Source of the DNA: Pegoplata infirma
Lineage: Eukaryota; Arthropoda; Insecta; Diptera; Anthomyiidae
Assembly (NCBI GenBank): GCA_963921195.1
Contig: OY992537.1
Span: 51,112,313-51,176,312, forward strand
Length of the DNA: 64,000 nucleotides
Direction of reading: 5' to 3'
Positions within the stretch are counted from its first letter, which is position 1, and every line of letters begins with the position of its first letter. The position numbers and the translations under genes were made by a program. A model generated the notes under the pieces. The model was not told the origin of the DNA. It ran no database searches and worked only from the letters and a program-made list of their open reading frames with translations. Positions 42,397 through 55,365 of this stretch are shown here, in pieces.

Positions 42397-45300
42397 ATGG
42401 AACCACAACAATTGAATAATATAATTGGATCGCTGGCTGATGCAATCCGCACAGCGGTGACGCAAGCTGTACAAACTGCTACAGCGCAATCTCCACATTC
42501 TTCTAGATCGGAAAATTCGGCGCCAGTGCCTAGACCACCTTCTTTTTCTATAGGTGAATACAAGAGTACAGAAGGCTCTTCGGTGAGTGATTATTTCGTC
42601 AGATTCGACTGGGCCTTACAATTGAGCCAAATTTCTGCCAATGAATACCACAACTATGCTCGCGTTCATATGGGCGGTGAACTGAACACGGCGCTTAAAA
42701 TTTTGACTAGCCCAAAGCAGCCGGAGGAGTTCACTTATGTTGAGATAAAAAGAATACTCTCAGATCATTTCGACGGCAAGAGGAACATATACGCGGAAAG
42801 CTTTAAATTTCGTCAAGTAAGACAGGATAGTGGAGAATCTTTGGCGGGGTTCGCCCTACGGTTAAAGCAAGCTGCTACGTTTTGTGAATATGGAACATCC
42901 TTGGACAGAATGTTAATCGAGCAAATGCTTTTTGGACTCGAATCTCGCTCAATTTGTGATGATGTTATAGCCAAAGAACCGAAAACATTTACAGAGGCCT
43001 ATGAAATTGCATATTCCAAGGAATTAACGCAACGATCAACGAACGTCGTAAGTACGGGTGATAATACAACAACAGAACCCACTTGCAAGTTGGGTTATAC
43101 ACCGGTTAGAAAAAAGAATGAGGCTAAGCCGAAGACTAATACTACTTCAACAGAAAATAAGTGCTATGGGTGTGGTAACCAACATTTACGAAGAGAGTGC
43201 AAGTTTAAGAATGCCAAGTGCTATTCGTGCGGAAAGGTGGGGCATATAAGCAAAGTTTGCAGGACAGGTACAAATCAAATAGCGAATTCTACTGGGGTGG
43301 ATGATACTGAAATGGTTCAGTTTATAAATCAAATTGGCACCGTTAAAACAGCCGGCGCAACTGCGAAGAAAATAATTACGGTAAAGGTTAATGGTAACAG
43401 TGTTGATATGGAATTGGATACGGGTGCTCCATGTAGTGTCATTAGCAAAAGAAATCTGAATACCGTAAAGGCTAACTGGTTGCTTAGAAAAGCTGATCGT
43501 CAATTTTCAAGCTATACGGGACATAAATTAAACTGTGTTGGGAGAACAATAGTTGATGTTTCGTTTGGAAGAACAAATCGTAAATTGAACTTGTATGTGG
43601 TTGATGATGATGTGGATACGTTATGTGGTCGTGAGTGGATTGCACAATTTGCCCGTGAAATAAATTTCATTAAATTATTCGACACAGATAATACAGACGA
43701 GTATGGTAAGAGTGATATGTTTTCTCCAACTAAGCAAAGCGTGAATACAATTTCAGTTCAGACCTCAGATCTTACAGTAGAGCAACAGATTCGTTTACAA
43801 CAACTAGTATCGCGGTATGATGATGTTTTTGATAAAGTGGCGGGAACGTTTACGGGATCACCAATAAAGGTACACCTTAAGCCAGATGCTAGACCAGTGT
43901 TCACAAGACCTAGAGAAATTCCTTTTGCTTTGAGGAATGCATATTCTAGGGAAATAGATGACAAAATTTCAGCAGGGTTTTATAAACGAGTTGAGTTCTC
44001 TGAGTGGGCTTCAACAACGCATGTGGTGACAAAGAAAAACGGGGGTATACGGATTACTGGCAACTACAAACCAACCATCAATCCACAAATGGTGATCGAT
44101 GAACACCCCATTCCAAGGTCGGATGATATATTTAATAAGATGAAAGGGGCAACTGTGTTTGCACACTTAGATGTGACAGATGCTTATTCGCACTTGGTCG
44201 TAGATGATGAATTTGCTCACGTGTTAACACTGAACACGCCAACACATGGACTCATACGTCCAACGCGTGCTGTATATGGTGCAGCCAATATTCCAGCTAT
44301 TTGGCAGCGAACAATGGAGTCAGCATTACAAGGTATACCGAATATTTTAAATTTTTTTGATGATATTCTCATTTATGCCAGAAATGTGGATGAACTTTTT
44401 AGAGTTCTTGAAGTCGCTCTTATGAAATTGAGAAATTTGGGGTTTAAATTGAATAAACCAAAATGTGTATTTGCTGCTTCGTCCATTGAATTTTTGGGGC
44501 ATAAGATTGATGCCCAAGGAATACATAAATCCAACAAACACATCGAAGCCGTATTGCGTGCTGCTAAACCCACAACTATAGATGATCTTCAATTATTTTT
44601 GGGTAAGGCATCGTACTACAGCAACTTTATTCCGGACTTATCTACTTTGGAAAGACCACTGCGGGATATAATGAAAAGTGGTCGGTTTCGCTGGTCTAAA
44701 GAAGCAGATGTAGCTTATGAGAAAATTAAACTAATTTTGATTTCACCTCAAGTTTTGATACCGTACGACCCATCCTTGCCTCTTATTCTGGCGACTGACG
44801 CCAGCCAAACGGGTCTTGGTGCTGTACTTTCCCATCGTATGCCCAACCATCATGAACGTCCGATTGCATATGCAAGCCGCACTATGACGGCTACTGAACA
44901 GCGATATTCACAGATAGACAAGGAAGCGTTGGCGATTGTCTGGGCAGTACAGAAATTTTTCAAATACCTATATGCGCGACATTGGACCTTAATTACTGAT
45001 CACAAACCGCTAGTTCAGATACTGCAGCCGAACAAATCCCTGCCTGTATTGTGTATATCGCGTATGGCTAATTATGCGGATTTTCTCTCCAATTTCGATT
45101 TTAGCGTTGTCCACAAGACTTCGAAGGAAAATGCCAATGCAGATTATCTGTCTCGCGTATCATTGAAGGCATTGGATTCTGGTAGTTCAGGAAGAGTAGA
45201 TTCTGTCGTGAACATTGTTAATGAACGAGATGATTTTGACGATTTTATAATTGGTCAAATTGACCAACTACCTATAACCGCAGTACGTATTGCCCAAGAA

Positions 45301-46714
45301 ACGAAAAAAGATGACCACCTTGGAAAAATTCTGCAACTACTGGAAAGCGGAAAGTGTTTGGCTAGAGCTGGTTATAAATCACCAGAAATTAACTACAGAA
45401 TGTCGTCTGGGTGCTTGACTTTCGAACACCGCATCGTTATCCCCCCAAAATTTCGAAGGGGATATGTTGAATCAGTTACATGGTTCTCATTTGGGAGTAG
45501 TGAAGATGAAGGGTATAGCTCGTTCTTTTATATATTGGCCAGGAGTGGATAGAGATATTGAGGGCGTTGCCAAAGAATGTGATTTATGTGCGAAGAATGC
45601 TAATCATCCAGCGAAATTTAAAGATCATCACTGGGAATATCCAAAATCTCCTTGGGAACGAATCCACATCGATTACGCGGGGCCATTTGAAGGGATGATG
45701 ATGCTTATTATTACGGATGCTTATTCGAAATGGTTAGATGTGAAGGTTACAAAATCTATAACCGCTGCTGCAACTATTGGAATTCTGGATGAGGTTTTTG
45801 CAACGTATGGTGTGCCATTGATGGTGGTTTCCGATAATGGAACAAATTTTACTTCAAGTGAATTCAACAAGTTTTTGACAAACGTGGGTGTAAAGTACCA
45901 CAAATATACGGCTCCGTATCACCCCTCTACAAATGGACAAGCGGAACGCAACGTGCAGACGGTAAAGAACGCGCTAAAGGCAATGTGCACAACCAAGGGG
46001 ACGTTAAATGAGAATCTGAACGAGTTTTTAAGGCAATATAGAAATGCACCGCATTATACGACAGGTCAATCACCTGCCCAACTGTTCTTGGGCCGCCAGC
46101 TGCGTACTCGTTTGGACCTTGTTCGGCCAGAAGAAATAAACACTAAAGTTCATTCGGGACAGTACCTTAAGTCTAATGGAACTTTTCGGCACCTTGTGGA
46201 TAATCAAATGGTTTATTTCCTATCGGGAAATCCACGGATTTGCAAATGGTTAAAGGGGAAGGTGAACAGACGTTTAGGTGACATTCATTACGAAATATCG
46301 TTTCAGGGGAAATTCTACAAACGGCACATTGATCAAATCCGTGGCATTGATGAGGAAAGTACACACGAACGGATTACTGCCAACGCCAGTTTGACTGATA
46401 ACGCGAATCGTAACGCGAATCGTAACGCGACAGGTGGCGTTACCGACAATACTCTACAAAACGAATCAACAATGAATGGCACCTCGCATCAAGGAGAATC
46501 GACCACAGGTCAAGACGAATTGACAACCGTAAACAGTGAGGAGCAAAGCGGGGACTTCTCTACTCCGCCAGCAGCAATGGAGTTTAGAGGATTTACACCG
46601 ACATCATCAACAGGTTTGTCAGCATCTACGCCGAATCCTGAAGGAGTGCAACGTGAAGAGGAAGTGCGCCGCTCGACGAGAGTCCGTAGGCCCAGGGTTT
46701 TATTCTCTCCGTGA
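42397..46714 (+). pseudogene. Gag-Pol of Ty3/gypsy element 1, one frame break
   Basis: Encodes the structural and replication polyprotein of an LTR retrotransposon. The first frame (42397-45552, 1051 codons) holds Gag with two zinc knuckles (CYGCGNQHLRREC and CYSCGKVGHISKVC, about residues 256-290), protease DTGA (about 341), reverse transcriptase with FFDD (about 654) and RNase H ATDAS (about 799). The integrase core lies in the next frame (45464-46714): IDYAGPF, SDNGTNF and STNGQAERN supply the D,D-E triad. The two frames overlap at 45464-45552, and similarity passes from one to the other close to the GGGG run at 45458-45461, inside the integrase N-terminus. A one-base change there is the simplest explanation. 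Retroviral-like gag-pol shifts lie elsewhere, so this looks like damage or a base-call error. A single fused gag-pol and very short LTRs suggest a mag-like lineage (inference). No env. Confidence 0.9.
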
Positions 46715-46725
46715 GGGGGAAGAAA
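46713..46725 (+). promoter_or_regulatory. Polypurine tract
   Basis: GAGGGGGAAGAAA ends exactly at the 3' LTR and overlaps the integrase stop codon by two bases. This is the expected plus-strand priming site. Confidence 0.85.
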
Positions 46726-46905
46726 TGTTATATATGGTGATGGCATTGACAACACTTTTTTTATCTTTTACTTGATGGCAACTCAAAATGTATTTTGGCG
46801 CTATATATATTAATACACATATTTTGTAATACGCATTTGTTAATGAATTCTCTATTATTAATTGAATAAAGAAATATTGAATTAAACTATAATACGGATT
46901 TAATA
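46726..46905 (+). repeat. 3' LTR of Ty3/gypsy element 1
   Basis: 180/180 identical to the left LTR by direct reading. Followed by GATAA (46906-46910), completing a perfect 5-bp target-site duplication. Identity of the LTRs means recent insertion. Confidence 0.95.
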
Positions 46906-46989
46906 GATAACAAACGTTTAGTATTGTTAACTTTGTCTTCAACAAATTACATCTACTATAGAAAAGTTTCCAATGTATTGTCGCCCACC

Positions 46990-47200
46990 GTGTATTCATG
47001 ATCCTCAATCGATTTAATGTCGATATAGCGATGTCCGTCCGTCTGTCTGTCTGTAGATAACACGATAACTTTCGAAAGACAATTCCGAGAAACCAGAAGT
47101 TTGGCAGTTTACTTTATGCGGTCCTAGACCAATATTTCGAGGTGTTACAAACGGAATGACAAACTAATATACACACTAGAGGGTGGAGGGTATAAAAACC
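46990..47200 (+). repeat. 3' part of a dispersed ATACCCTCCAC-family copy
   Basis: Contains GTCCGTCCGTCTGTCTGTCTGT, then TGCGGTCCTAGACCAATATTTCGA, AAACGGAATGACAAAC and a terminal GGGTGGAGGGTATA. The first half is rearranged compared with full copies. Confidence 0.7.
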
Positions 47201-48340
47201 AGGGTAATGTACGCTTTATTTCTAATTTCGTATTTCATAATATTTAAAAGTTAAATTATTTTAAAATATTGCAAGAGTATGATTAAATTATTATTATTAT
47301 CGTTTTAAAATACATTAAGATGAGTGTCAGTCTTGCATTTTAATTTGATGGATTTAACAGAAGATGACGTCTGTAATAACTTTTTATGAATAATGGCAAA
47401 AAAAAAAATCATTGATAATTTTTTTTTTGTTGTAAGCGTACGCGATCAAAGTCATGTACACACCGGATTTTAGAATTTCTTAGTATTACCTACGTCTGTA
47501 CGCTTAATAAAAATAAATATTATTAAAAATGGAAAAATTAACTAAATTGGAGTAATATTTTTAAAATGTAGCTTAAGGTTTTTATAACCTTTACTTAGCG
47601 GTTGAGGGAATATAAGCTAATAGTTGTATCGGCACTATATGAAATCGGCTATGATGAAAAACATAAATATCATATTGGTCTACTCACCATAACCTAAAAA
47701 TATTTGTTCAGAAGCAAAAGAAGTTAAATTTGACCTTACCGAGTATATTGTTATTTTCAATAATTTAAAAAGATTTTTAGTAAAAATCTTTTAAAAAAAT
47801 TAGTGAAATTTTTTTTTGGAAAAAAATTGGTAAATATAGGTAATTTTCAAAAAAAAAAAAAATAAAATTGGGGAAAACAAAATTTAGTGAAATAATTTTT
47901 TTTAGTGAAAACAAATTTTGTCTGTAATGTAAAAGACAAAAAAGTTGAAAGAAAGTATGAAGTGAGGTTGAATTTGCTAGAAATAGAATTGTAGTGTTGG
48001 AAACTGTTAAAATTTATTCTGTAGAAACTATAAATATTCACATATATGATACGCAATTTCCATTAACAAGACAAAACGACATTTAAAATCCTACTGATGA
48101 TAAGACTAAATGGAGTGTTTGAAACCGGTATGGGAATACCAGAAATGTTTATAACTTTTAGAAATTCAATTTTTCTTCTAATTTTTTCAACTTGAACCCT
48201 TATAACAAATATAATTAGAGCCCGAACTCGGTCAGTCATATATATTTAATACTTTGGCCGTGATCACCATTTCCATAGACGGACATAGCTAGAATATCTT
48301 AGAATCGATCACTGATGAATAATATATGGGCGGGCATTCC
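47201..48340. other. AT-rich spacer with repeat fragments
   Basis: No gene. 47695-47760 (AAGAAGTTAAATTTGACCTTACCGAG) and 48225-48340 (AGCCCGAACTCGGTCAG, GACGGACATAGCTAGAATATCTTAGAATCGATC) look like decayed ends of the dispersed family. Homopolymer A tracts lie near 47848-47900. Confidence 0.45.
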
Positions 48341-49271
48341 ATGTCAAATCGGACACTTTGAAATTTTTTTTTTTAGATTTTCCCAATTAGTTTACAGTTT
48401 TTAGTACCCTTCGAAAACTCCTTCGTGGTAAATTTTCATATTTTTTTGATGACCCGTTTAAAAGATATCGAATTTTTAAAAATTGGTAGATTGCTCCTTT
48501 ACTCAAACTTCTTTTACTCATAACTTCTTCAATAATGGTCCAAATTTCAATTTTTTTTTCAAAAGTTTTGTTTTTTTACGTACTTTAAAAAAAAGATCCA
48601 AAAAATTATTAAAAGCGCTCTAGTTAGCGATTTTTTATTTTTAAAATTTAAATCTCATTTTTGAAAATGTTTGTACTCTTCGATTTTTTTGAAATTTTTT
48701 CGTGTAAAACTTCTATCGATTCTACAAATTTTTTGCCCAGGAGGATCGTGGGATAACGATTATTACTATTTTTTAAAATTTTTTGAAAAAAATTTATTGT
48801 AATTTTCCAATCTTAAAATCATTTCTACTGCTCCAATAGTGCATCAAAGAGTGGTCATTTATAAGACCGACCCCCATTAATTTTTACGTCTTAATATTTC
48901 TTTTGATCAAACTAATACCCTATCTCCAATTTCTAAGGGGGCTCCCACACTAAACGACATTTTTTAAAATTTGCTTCAACCGCTCTAACTGCCCTAATAG
49001 TGCCCTTAGAGCAACAAAATGTATGACCGACCCACAATATTTTTTTAGCCCAAACATTTTCTCTGAACACACCTACCCTCTATCTTTAACTGTTAAGTGG
49101 GTCCCCATACAATTTTTTTATTTTTTGTAAATTTGTCTTATTTAATCAGCTTCTACCGGTCCAATGGTGCGTCCGAGAGGGGTCATTAGTGAGACCGACC
49201 CCCATTTATTTTTACCCTACAACATTTTTTTAAAACATACCTACGCCTTATCTCCACTCCCTAAGTAGCCC
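48341..49271. repeat. Decayed ~160-bp direct repeats with GACCGACCCCCAT
   Basis: Three units (about 48825-48960, 48975-49120, 49155-49271) share a pattern of CCAATAGTGC, AGAG...GGTCATT, GACCGACCCCCAT and ACCTACGCCTTATCTCCA. 48341-48820 is T-rich and holds no gene. A fourth, inverted partial unit borders the downstream retroelement (49975-50052). Confidence 0.6.
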
Positions 49272-49927
49272 AGCAAAACTTAGATTACCAAATAAGGTAT
49301 AAAATAAGGTATAGGATCTCTTATTTTATACATTGTAAGGTATAAAATAAGTCATAAATTTATAACGAAGAATACGAGTAAGGTGTAAAATATATGATAT
49401 TTAATAGGTTACGAGAAATGAAATAATATAGCATACCAGAAGATAATATATAAGGTGTTACGAGTAGTGCAAAAGTAATTTTGTATTAAATTTACTCACG
49501 TGATTGTAAGTGAGTGTAAGTAGATAAAATATGCTCGTGAGTGAGTGTCGTTAGAAATTTCCTGTCGTGAGCCCATCTCTAGTTTAAACTTATGCATTTT
49601 TTTATAAAATAATTATTTTTTATGTTATTGTAATGCATTATGCATCCAATTATAAATAATGCATTATTTCAAACTTTCAAATAATACATAATGTATCCAA
49701 ATATAAGTCATCTATGATTTAATGTTTAGAAATAATAAATATAAAATACATCCAATAATCATGCATTACGTAGCAAATTATTAGTAATGCATTATTTTTC
49801 ACTTGAAAATAATACGTTGTGGAACAAATGTTTGGTAAGACATCACAAAATAATGCTACAAATAAGTTATATACATTACCTGGTAATGTGTTATATAATC
49901 ACTACCCATTACCAACGTTTTGCTGGG
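49272..49927. mobile_element. TIR element, CCCAGCAAAAC...GTTTTGCTGGG
   Basis: TIRs CCCAGCAAAACTTAGATTACC and (inverted right end) CCCAGCAAAACGTTGGTAATG. The interior has TAAGGTATAAAATAAGG and many ATAATGCATTA words, plus a GTGAG-rich inset near 49495-49588. Comparison with the inverted paralogous sequence at about 49985-50005 (CTAAGTAGGCTCCC) suggests only 2 bp (AG) were duplicated on insertion. Confidence 0.75.
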
Positions 49928-50052
49928 AGGCTATGGGAATACAAATAACAGTTGGAGCAAATTTTATAAAAATGTAATTTTGTATGGGAGCCTACTTAGG
50001 GAGTGGAGATAGGGCGAAGGTATATTTTAAAAAAATTTTGTAGGGTAAAAAT

Positions 50053-51935
50053 TGTGACGGCTCGTACAACCTGACTCTATCTCCAATAGGACAGTGCTAC
50101 CTTATGGTCCGGCCGTGCTCAGGGAAAATGGGGAGGATCTTGTCCCTTGAAGATAAGTTGCGAGTCGCTACAATAAAATTTGAAAAGGTAGTCTTGAATT
50201 ACACTCCCAATGTCAACCAAACCAAAAACAAACTAAAAAGAGAGAAGGAAGAAGAGGAAACCTGGTATGTGAAATTGTAGGTCGAAAAGAATCAGATGGA
50301 AGTTTTCTTTTCGATGTCTACACCCTCCCAACCTTGCTATCGTTGGACAAATTTCTGATAGCCCTCATTTTGTCTAACTGCCTACCCTAAACTTTCGTGG
50401 AATTAAGAAAAAAGAAATTTAATTAAACATTATAAAAACGAACATTTATTCAACGAAAAAATTAAAATAAATTATAAAAACCATGTTTAATATATTATAC
50501 CCGATTTGCAAAATTTTAGAAAATTAACGAAACAAAAAAAAAAAAAAAAATACTTAAATACTATAAAAATTATTTGAGTGTAAAATGTTGTGTGTTGGAA
50601 GTTCGAACTTAAATGTTCGATACAACTTTAGACATATTCGTCCATTAAAAGTTAAAACATTTATAAAACAAAATTGAAATTGGCTTATTCAAAGAAAAAA
50701 ATTATAAAATTATTAAAGACAATATTTAAATGTATGAAATTTTATGAAATTGAAACGGAAAAGATACTTAATTGATCTTTTAACTATAGTGTTTGTTTGT
50801 TAATTGTATTTTGTGTATAGATAAATAAAACCCAAAATTTTAAAATAACTCACCAAATTCTTTTCCAGCGATGACAGAAGGCCTTTTGTCTGCTACTCGT
50901 AGAATTAGGATTAGCTCTCGTTTGAAAATTTATTTTAGTTGGCAAGTGTATTTAAGTTTGAGAGTGAAGTTTAGTATGAAAGGGTATGATGTTGTATGTA
51001 TGATAGTGTTTGTACGAACGTGGAATGAATGAAGTTGAATGTAGTAAAACTAAAATTGTTAAAAAAAACCCCCCTTATAACCTACTCAAAATCTGATTTT
51101 AAAAGTACAAAAAAAAAAATTAAACCATAAACCAAAAAAAAAAATACAAACAAAAAAAAAAATAATAATCTGTCAAATTTTTGTTGATGCAGATGATGAT
51201 TCACGAGACTATAGGTTGACGTATAACCAGTTTTACCCACTACTGTAAAACCGTGAACAAATGTGAATGTCCGGCCTGAAATTTCCAATTATAATATTGA
51301 AGTTTGATTTCACGATAATTCCCCTTTGGCCTTTTTCTATAACAATTTGTCAGATAAATAGTTGATCGTGTGGCCACCAGCAGAAAGTGAAAAGCCTGGT
51401 GGTACTTGTGGCACACAGCCGACGTATTCTTTTTGCAAGTTAACTGTTGTTGGTGATGTTAATAACACGTATAAATGCACTTTGCATAAAACAATCAGCG
51501 TAGATTATAATTCTATATAGCCAACGATTTGGTCTATCGCCACTAAAAAATATAAGGACAATTTAGCAAAATTTGCAACCGAAATCTATATTCTTGTATT
51601 CTCACCTTAGCTTAATTTTACCGTTATATTCCCCCACTAACGAGATTATATTTTTATCAGCTTTTGAACAATTTCAATATACGCCAAGGCGATTTAAAAT
51701 AATTTGGAATTCAATTTGAATTTTCGTTTTTAATTTATTTTCATAAAAATTTTATGTTGTTTATTCAAACTTCGAAATTGAAATAAAATTTTCTCAGAAA
51801 ATTTTTGAAATTTATCTCCCAGAAATTGTTTTTATCTGACAAAAATTTTTAAATTTTACTTGTTCCTACAGTAAACCCTCCTTAAATTTTACTTAATATA
51901 ATTTCCAACCCAAAACCTTGTGAGGTACCCTCACA
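50053..51935 (-). repeat. 3' LTR of Ty3/gypsy element 2
   Basis: On the element's strand it starts TGTGAGGGTACC and ends GAGCCGTCACA, so the ends are TGTGA/TCACA inverted repeats. The plus-strand left edge TGTGACGG borders unrelated DNA and the same edge recurs at 57147, which fixes it. The inner boundary (51935) is inferred from the TCACA end and is less certain. About 1.88 kb is long for an LTR but known in the Osvaldo/Ulysses group. It contains CTTTTGTCTGCTACTCG, poly-A runs and TTATAAGGGGGG on the minus strand. Confidence 0.7.
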
Positions 51936-51951
51936 AATGCACCACCGAAAG

Positions 51952-51982
<31 letters not shown>

Positions 51983-52026
51983 TTGCATACGCTCTAAATT
52001 TAGAAAAGAAATTTAGAACCAATTAT

Positions 52027-55000
52027 CTAAGTCCATATATCTTTTGCGTGATACACCCCTGTATTATTACTGTCCAGATCTTTTAACTCATAATTTACGT
52101 GCCCTAGTTTCCGAATTACCTTCGCTGGAATACCAACTGGAGCCAGTTTTGAATTGAAATATCCAACTTTTGAACTCTGCGCAAAATTTCTCCTAATAAC
52201 GTCCTGTCCCACTTCAAAATTTTTAGTACGAGAACGTAAATTGTAAATTCGTTCGTTTTTGTTATACGCTTTTCGAACCAACTCCTTAATTTCCTCACGC
52301 AATAATGTTAACTCGTCCTGCCTTTCAATACTTGTGTCCGATTCACTCAAAATCTTAAGACTTTTCAACAGCTTATAATCATGGCCGTGTGTAAGCATAT
52401 TCTGCCCGAACACAATTTGGTATGGAGTCCTGCCAATAGTCTGATGAACGCTATTCCTTAACGAACAGTTAATGCTACTGATGTATAAGTCCCAGTCGCG
52501 CTGGTCCCTTCGAACATATGACCTGAGTGCCTCATTAATCGATCTATTTACCCGCTCGCTTGCATTAGCCTGGGGACTATATACAGCAGTAAGCATGTGT
52601 TCGATTCCCTGCTTTTTTAGGAAATTGACAAAGTCCCTACTCCGGAACTGCGAACCATTGTCCGACACTAGTGTTTCAGGCACTCCATAACACGGAAAAA
52701 TTTCTGATCGTAAATAATTTATGATTTCCTTTGCCACAAATTTCTTAAGAGGCTTAAGAAATGTAAACTTGGAAAAGTGGTCCAAGATAATAAGAATCCC
52801 TATGTGTCCGGATTTTGTTCTTGGCAACGGTCCAATCAAATCGATGTACAAGCGTTGGAACGGACGTTCCGTATTCACCATTTGTCCCATTGGTGGTCTT
52901 TGTATAGATGTTGGCGTCTTTGAAGTTTTACACAACGTACAGCTCAGAACATAATCTCTGACATCTGTTACTAGACGTGGCCAGTAAAAATAACGCCTTA
53001 TCCGTTCTATGGTTTTTCCAATACCGCCGTGAGATGAATTTGGAATGTCGTGTGCCGAATAAATAACGTCATGACGAAGTTCAGTTGGTACGAATAATTT
53101 CCACGAGTCAGATTCGTCCGTCCGTCCAGCCGAAAAATCTGTCCTTTTATAAATAAATTTATCTATAATTTTAAAGTCCGGTAGTCCTGATTCTGAAAAG
53201 TCCGTCCGTAATTTTGCGTATTCTGCCGAGTCGAATGCTCGTGAATTTAAATCAATAGATGGTATTGTTTCCAATTCAATAGCCTCCAGATAATCTTCGC
53301 CTTCATGAGCTCGTGATAAGGTATCCGGAACCACGTTATCTTTTCCCCTTCGGTGTTCTATAGAAAATTTAAATCCTTGCAATTTTAAGGACCATCTTGC
53401 CAATCTTCCTGATAAGTCTCGTTGACTCATCAGCCACTTTAAACTTGCGTGGTCCGTTACCACTTTAAATTCTTGACCCTCGATATACGCCCTAAACTTT
53501 TTAATGGCCATTACCACCGCTAGGCACTCCAGCTCCGTAATGGTATAGTTCCGTTGGGCCTTATTTAGCTTATGTGACATGAACGCAATTGGACGTTCTG
53601 TTCCCTCCTCGTCCTCCTGCGCTAATACAGCCCCTACTCCATATGTGCTTGCATCACACTGTAATACAAAAGGCTTGTCATAATTCGGATGTATAAGTAG
53701 AGGTGCAGTCGTAAGTTTCTCTTTCAACAAATCAAAGGCTTCCTGTGCTCCCTCTGTCCAAACAAATGTTTTCTTTTTCGTAAGAAGTTCTGTCAAAGGA
53801 AAAGTAATCGATGAATAGTCTTGTATAAATCTACGGTACCATCCTGCCATACCTAAAAACCGCCTTACATGTTTGATGGATTTTGGCCGTGGAAAGTCCT
53901 GTATAGCGCTTACTTTTTCTTCGTCAACTTGTAACGTACCATTCCCTACAACATACCCGAGGTACTTCACCCTACTCAACGCAAAACTGCTTTTGGATAC
54001 GTTTATCGTCAAACCCGCTTTTCTTAACTGTGTTGCTACTTCCATAAGATGTGCCAGGTGTTCGTCATAGTTTTGTGAAACAATAAGAAGGTCGTCTAAA
54101 TATACGAATACATGGGATTTTAAGTTATACGGAATGACCATGTCCATGAGTCGGCACAACGTTTGCGGTGCGTTACACAGTCCAAATGGCATTCTTGTAA
54201 ACTGGTACAAGGGCCGATTTGGAACTGTGAATGCCGTCTTAGGTCTTGAACTTTCCTCCAGTTTAATTTGCCAAAAGGCATCTTTTAAATCAATTTTCGA
54301 AATGCAATGAACTGGAGGAAGTCTTGCAATTAGTCCGTCGATGTTTGGAATCGGGTATGCGTCTTTTATGGTCACCGAATTTAGTTTCCTACTGTCCACG
54401 CACATCCTAACCTTGCCAGGTTTAACGACAACCACCGTAGGAGAAGACCACGGAGAATTAGGTGCTTCCTCAATGACACCAAGTGATAGCATCCTATCCA
54501 ATTCTCCACAAAGTTGTTTCTCCACTGCTGGAGAAATGGGATAGTATCTCTGTTTCACCGGTTTTGCCTCGCCAGTATCAATCGTATGTTGTAAAAGAGT
54601 GGTACACCCTAGTCCTTCTGTTTCCGAATTGGGAAATGCCGCCACTACTTTGTCCAATCTGAGTTGTTGATCGTACGTCAGCTCCAGTTTGTCTGGGTCT
54701 GTCTGTTTACATTCAATTTCGCTAATCGTTGGCACTGAAATTTTGAGTCCAAATGTTGTCCAAAAATCAAAACCACAAATTAACTCCTGTTGTATAGATG
54801 GAACTACTAAAAATTCAAATAATTTTGATACCCCTTGAAAAGTAACCACCAAAGTCGCTGTACCTAAAACCTCTTGCTTCTGTCCGTCCGCCGTACGTAC
54901 ATTGCCTAAGCACTTTCGGAACTCTTTACCATTACGGACCTGAGTTGCCAGCTGACCTCCAATAACGCTCTTATTAGCACCACTATCGAGTAATGCCAAG

Positions 55001-55365
55001 TAATCGGTGTTCCGAACCTTCAACTTAATATAAGGTCTGCTGTCAAAATCCTTACTCAGAATCGGAGAAATAACGCAACGCTTTAGAAGTCTTTGTCTAC
55101 GATAATATTCGCGTATTCGTTTAGCAGCTCGTATTTTCCTCTTTGGCATATTAAAAATTCTTTCTCGAGCTTTCTCGTATTCGGCCAGTCGCACGTGGTA
55201 TGGTCGCATCAATGGATGTACTTCTAGAGTGTCTTCCGTCTCTTCTATGTCTTTGTTTGTTATGTCCGGTTTTAAAGCAGGTGTTAAAATATTTATTTTA
55301 TCGGATGCCCGTTCTGTTTTCGACGGACATCCCGCAACACATTTCCCTGGTTGTTATTGGGGAGA
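52027..55365 (-). CDS. Pol polyprotein of Ty3/gypsy element 2 (PR-RT-RNaseH-IN)
   Basis: Encodes the enzymes of LTR-retrotransposon replication. The clear part is 1061 codons from 55212 down to 52027; the open frame extends up to an in-frame stop at about 55365 and overlaps gag in the -1 frame. Domains, counting from 55212: protease DSGA (76-79); reverse transcriptase with YPIPNIDGL and YLDD (371-374); RNase H with CDAS (D520); integrase zinc site H721, H728, C758, C761 and catalytic D791, D851, E886 (SPQANASERVNR). The frame is unbroken. Expression probably needs -1 frameshifting at GGGAAAT (55341-55347). Long LTRs and domain style suggest the Osvaldo/Ulysses group of Ty3/gypsy (from memory). 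No env. Confidence 0.93.

Noticed and set aside
43186..44592. Minus-strand ORFs within Ty3/gypsy element 1
   Set aside because: Antisense shadows of gag-pol; no domain signatures.
45464..46714. Independent second gene starting at the ATG at 45464
   Set aside because: That ATG lies inside the integrase N-terminal region; similarity is continuous across two frames, so it is one broken gag-pol.
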